Positions 4,886 through 5,765 of a DNA stretch of 5,765 nt are shown here, piece after piece. A program made the position numbers and the translations under genes. Source of the stretch: Bordetella parapertussis (GTDB taxonomy: Bacteria; Pseudomonadota; Gammaproteobacteria; Burkholderiales; Burkholderiaceae_C); the NCBI GenBank assembly GCA_945900695.1, contig CAMDJU010000177.1:1-5765 (forward strand). The letters run 5' to 3'. Position 1 is the stretch's first letter. Each line of letters opens with the position of its first letter. A model generated the notes under the pieces. The model was not told where the DNA came from. It saw nothing but the letters and a program-made list of their open reading frames with translations, and did no database searches.

Positions 4886-5765
4886 GCACAAACTTGTCGA
4901 GATCCTTGGCGATAAGGGTATTCATTTGTTTTGCCTTTACCTATTATTTATCGGCCTTGGTGCGTGCCATCACCGCCACGTTGTCGCCCACCTTGATCCC
5001 TGAGTTTGGCTTGCAATCAAGCGACCTGGGTTTGCTGGCCGGCGGTTACTTTTTGGGCTTCTCCCTCATGCAATTGCCCATGGGCAATTGGCTCGACCGC
5101 CATGGTCCCAACAAAGTGATCTTGTCTTTTTTGGTCGCAGCGGTATTGGGCTGTGTGGCGTTTGCTTGTGCCGATAGCTTCACCGGTTTATTTTTGGCCC
5201 GCATCCTCACCGGCGTGGGCGTGTCTTGTTGCCTGATGGCGCCGTTGACCGCGTACCGGCGCTGGTTTGACGCCCCCACCCAAATGCGCGCGAACTCATG
5301 GATGCTGATGACCGGCTCATTGGGCATGTTGTCCTCTACCTTGCCGGTGCAATGGCTGGTCCCCTTGGTGGGCTGGCGGATTTTGTTTTGGGCCATGGCA
5401 GGCATGGTGTTGTTGTCGATGGTGTTCATCCTGTGGTGGGTGCCCAAATGGCAAGCCAGCCCTGCAGCACCCAACCACCAAGAAACACAAGACCCTTGGT
5501 GGCGCGCCTATGTGCAGGTTTGGCAACACCCTTATTTTCGACGCATGTCGCCATTGGGTTTTTTCAGCTACGGGGGCTTGGTTGCCATGCAAACCCTGTG
5601 GGCGGGGCCGTGGCTGACCAAAGTCTCGGGGTACACCGCCTGGGAGGCGGCAACCGGTTTGTTTTGGATCAATGTCAGCATGCTGCTGGCTTTTTGGGGC
5701 TGGGGCATGGTCAACCCCTGGCTCACCCGCCACGGCTACACCGCCAACCGACTCATCGGCTGGGG
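4882..5765 (+). CDS. MFS transporter, 5' part (runs off right edge)
   Basis: The frame opens at ATG 4882 and encodes 294 residues with no stop before the window ends; a full MFS protein has about 400. It is strongly hydrophobic, with apparent membrane segments near 10-30, 48-66, 79-98, 101-123, 138-160, 165-186, 223-242 and 258-278. A hydrophilic central loop lies at about 187-222, as expected between the two six-helix halves. The MFS motif A appears as GNWLDRHGPNK at 68-78 between helices 2 and 3. LARILTGVG at 105-113 carries the helix 4 arginine (R108) of motif B. The start is supported by the four-base ATGA overlap with the upstream gene; only a weak GGGG (4867-4870) serves as a ribosome site, consistent with translational coupling. 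I cannot tell the substrate, or import from export. Confidence 0.9.
   Translation, partial: MSTNLSRSLAIRVFICFAFTYYLSALVRAITATLSPTLIPEFGLQSSDLGLLAGGYFLGFSLMQLPMGNWLDRHGPNKVILSFLVAAVLGCVAFACADSFTGLFLARILTGVGVSCCLMAPLTAYRRWFDAPTQMRANSWMLMTGSLGMLSSTLPVQWLVPLVGWRILFWAMAGMVLLSMVFILWWVPKWQASPAAPNHQETQDPWWRAYVQVWQHPYFRRMSPLGFFSYGGLVAMQTLWAGPWLTKVSGYTAWEAATGLFWINVSMLLAFWGWGMVNPWLTRHGYTANRLIGW

Noticed and set aside
5046..5733. Two overlapping minus-strand open frames at the right end
   Set aside because: They lie antisense to the MFS gene, and their composition (rich in P, H, Q and G) reflects the complement of hydrophobic codons.

Overview
The window looks like ordinary chromosomal DNA of a betaproteobacterium, most likely a Comamonadaceae-type Burkholderiales. 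Three things suggest this: moderately GC-rich codon use, ribosomal proteins L29 and S17 of beta type, and a class II cytochrome c' whose mature N-terminus I recall as nearly identical to that of the Alcaligenes xylosoxidans protein. The genus is an inference; no rRNA or other decisive marker is present.

Layout, left to right. (1) 1-482: the 3' end of the S10 ribosomal protein operon, with the tail of rpmC (L29) and complete rpsQ (S17), closed by a strong hairpin terminator. The usual continuation into rplN and the spc operon is missing here. (2) 531-1037: a Prx5-family peroxiredoxin with its own ribosome binding site. It converges on the next unit across a shared, almost symmetrical terminator (1066-1099). 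(3) 2330-1128, minus strand: a two-gene unit of a membrane cytochrome b561 followed 12 nt later by a GNAT acetyltransferase. (4) 2436-2885, plus strand: a periplasmic cytochrome c', divergent from the b561 gene across a short intergenic region. (5) 4267-3020, minus strand: a complete CaiB/BaiF family III CoA-transferase, convergent with the cytochrome c' gene. (6) 4355 to the right edge, plus strand: a putative lipoprotein of unknown function whose stop overlaps the start of an MFS transporter (ATGA), which runs off the window.

How the genes may work together. The divergent b561/cytochrome c' pair is a plausible small electron-transfer or gas-binding module: a quinol-linked membrane b cytochrome next to a soluble periplasmic haem protein that in relatives binds NO and CO. 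The peroxiredoxin adds a peroxide-detoxification function nearby, but no operon link is visible. The lipoprotein and MFS gene are probably translationally coupled. I see no mobile element, CRISPR array, tRNA, rRNA or toxin-antitoxin system. No stretch longer than about 135 bases lacks a gene.

I did not find a clear undescribed system. The best leads are the phenylalanine at the distal haem position of cytochrome c', the b561/cytochrome c' arrangement with its unusual b561 start, and the coupled lipoprotein/MFS pair with a hairpin around its ribosome binding site.
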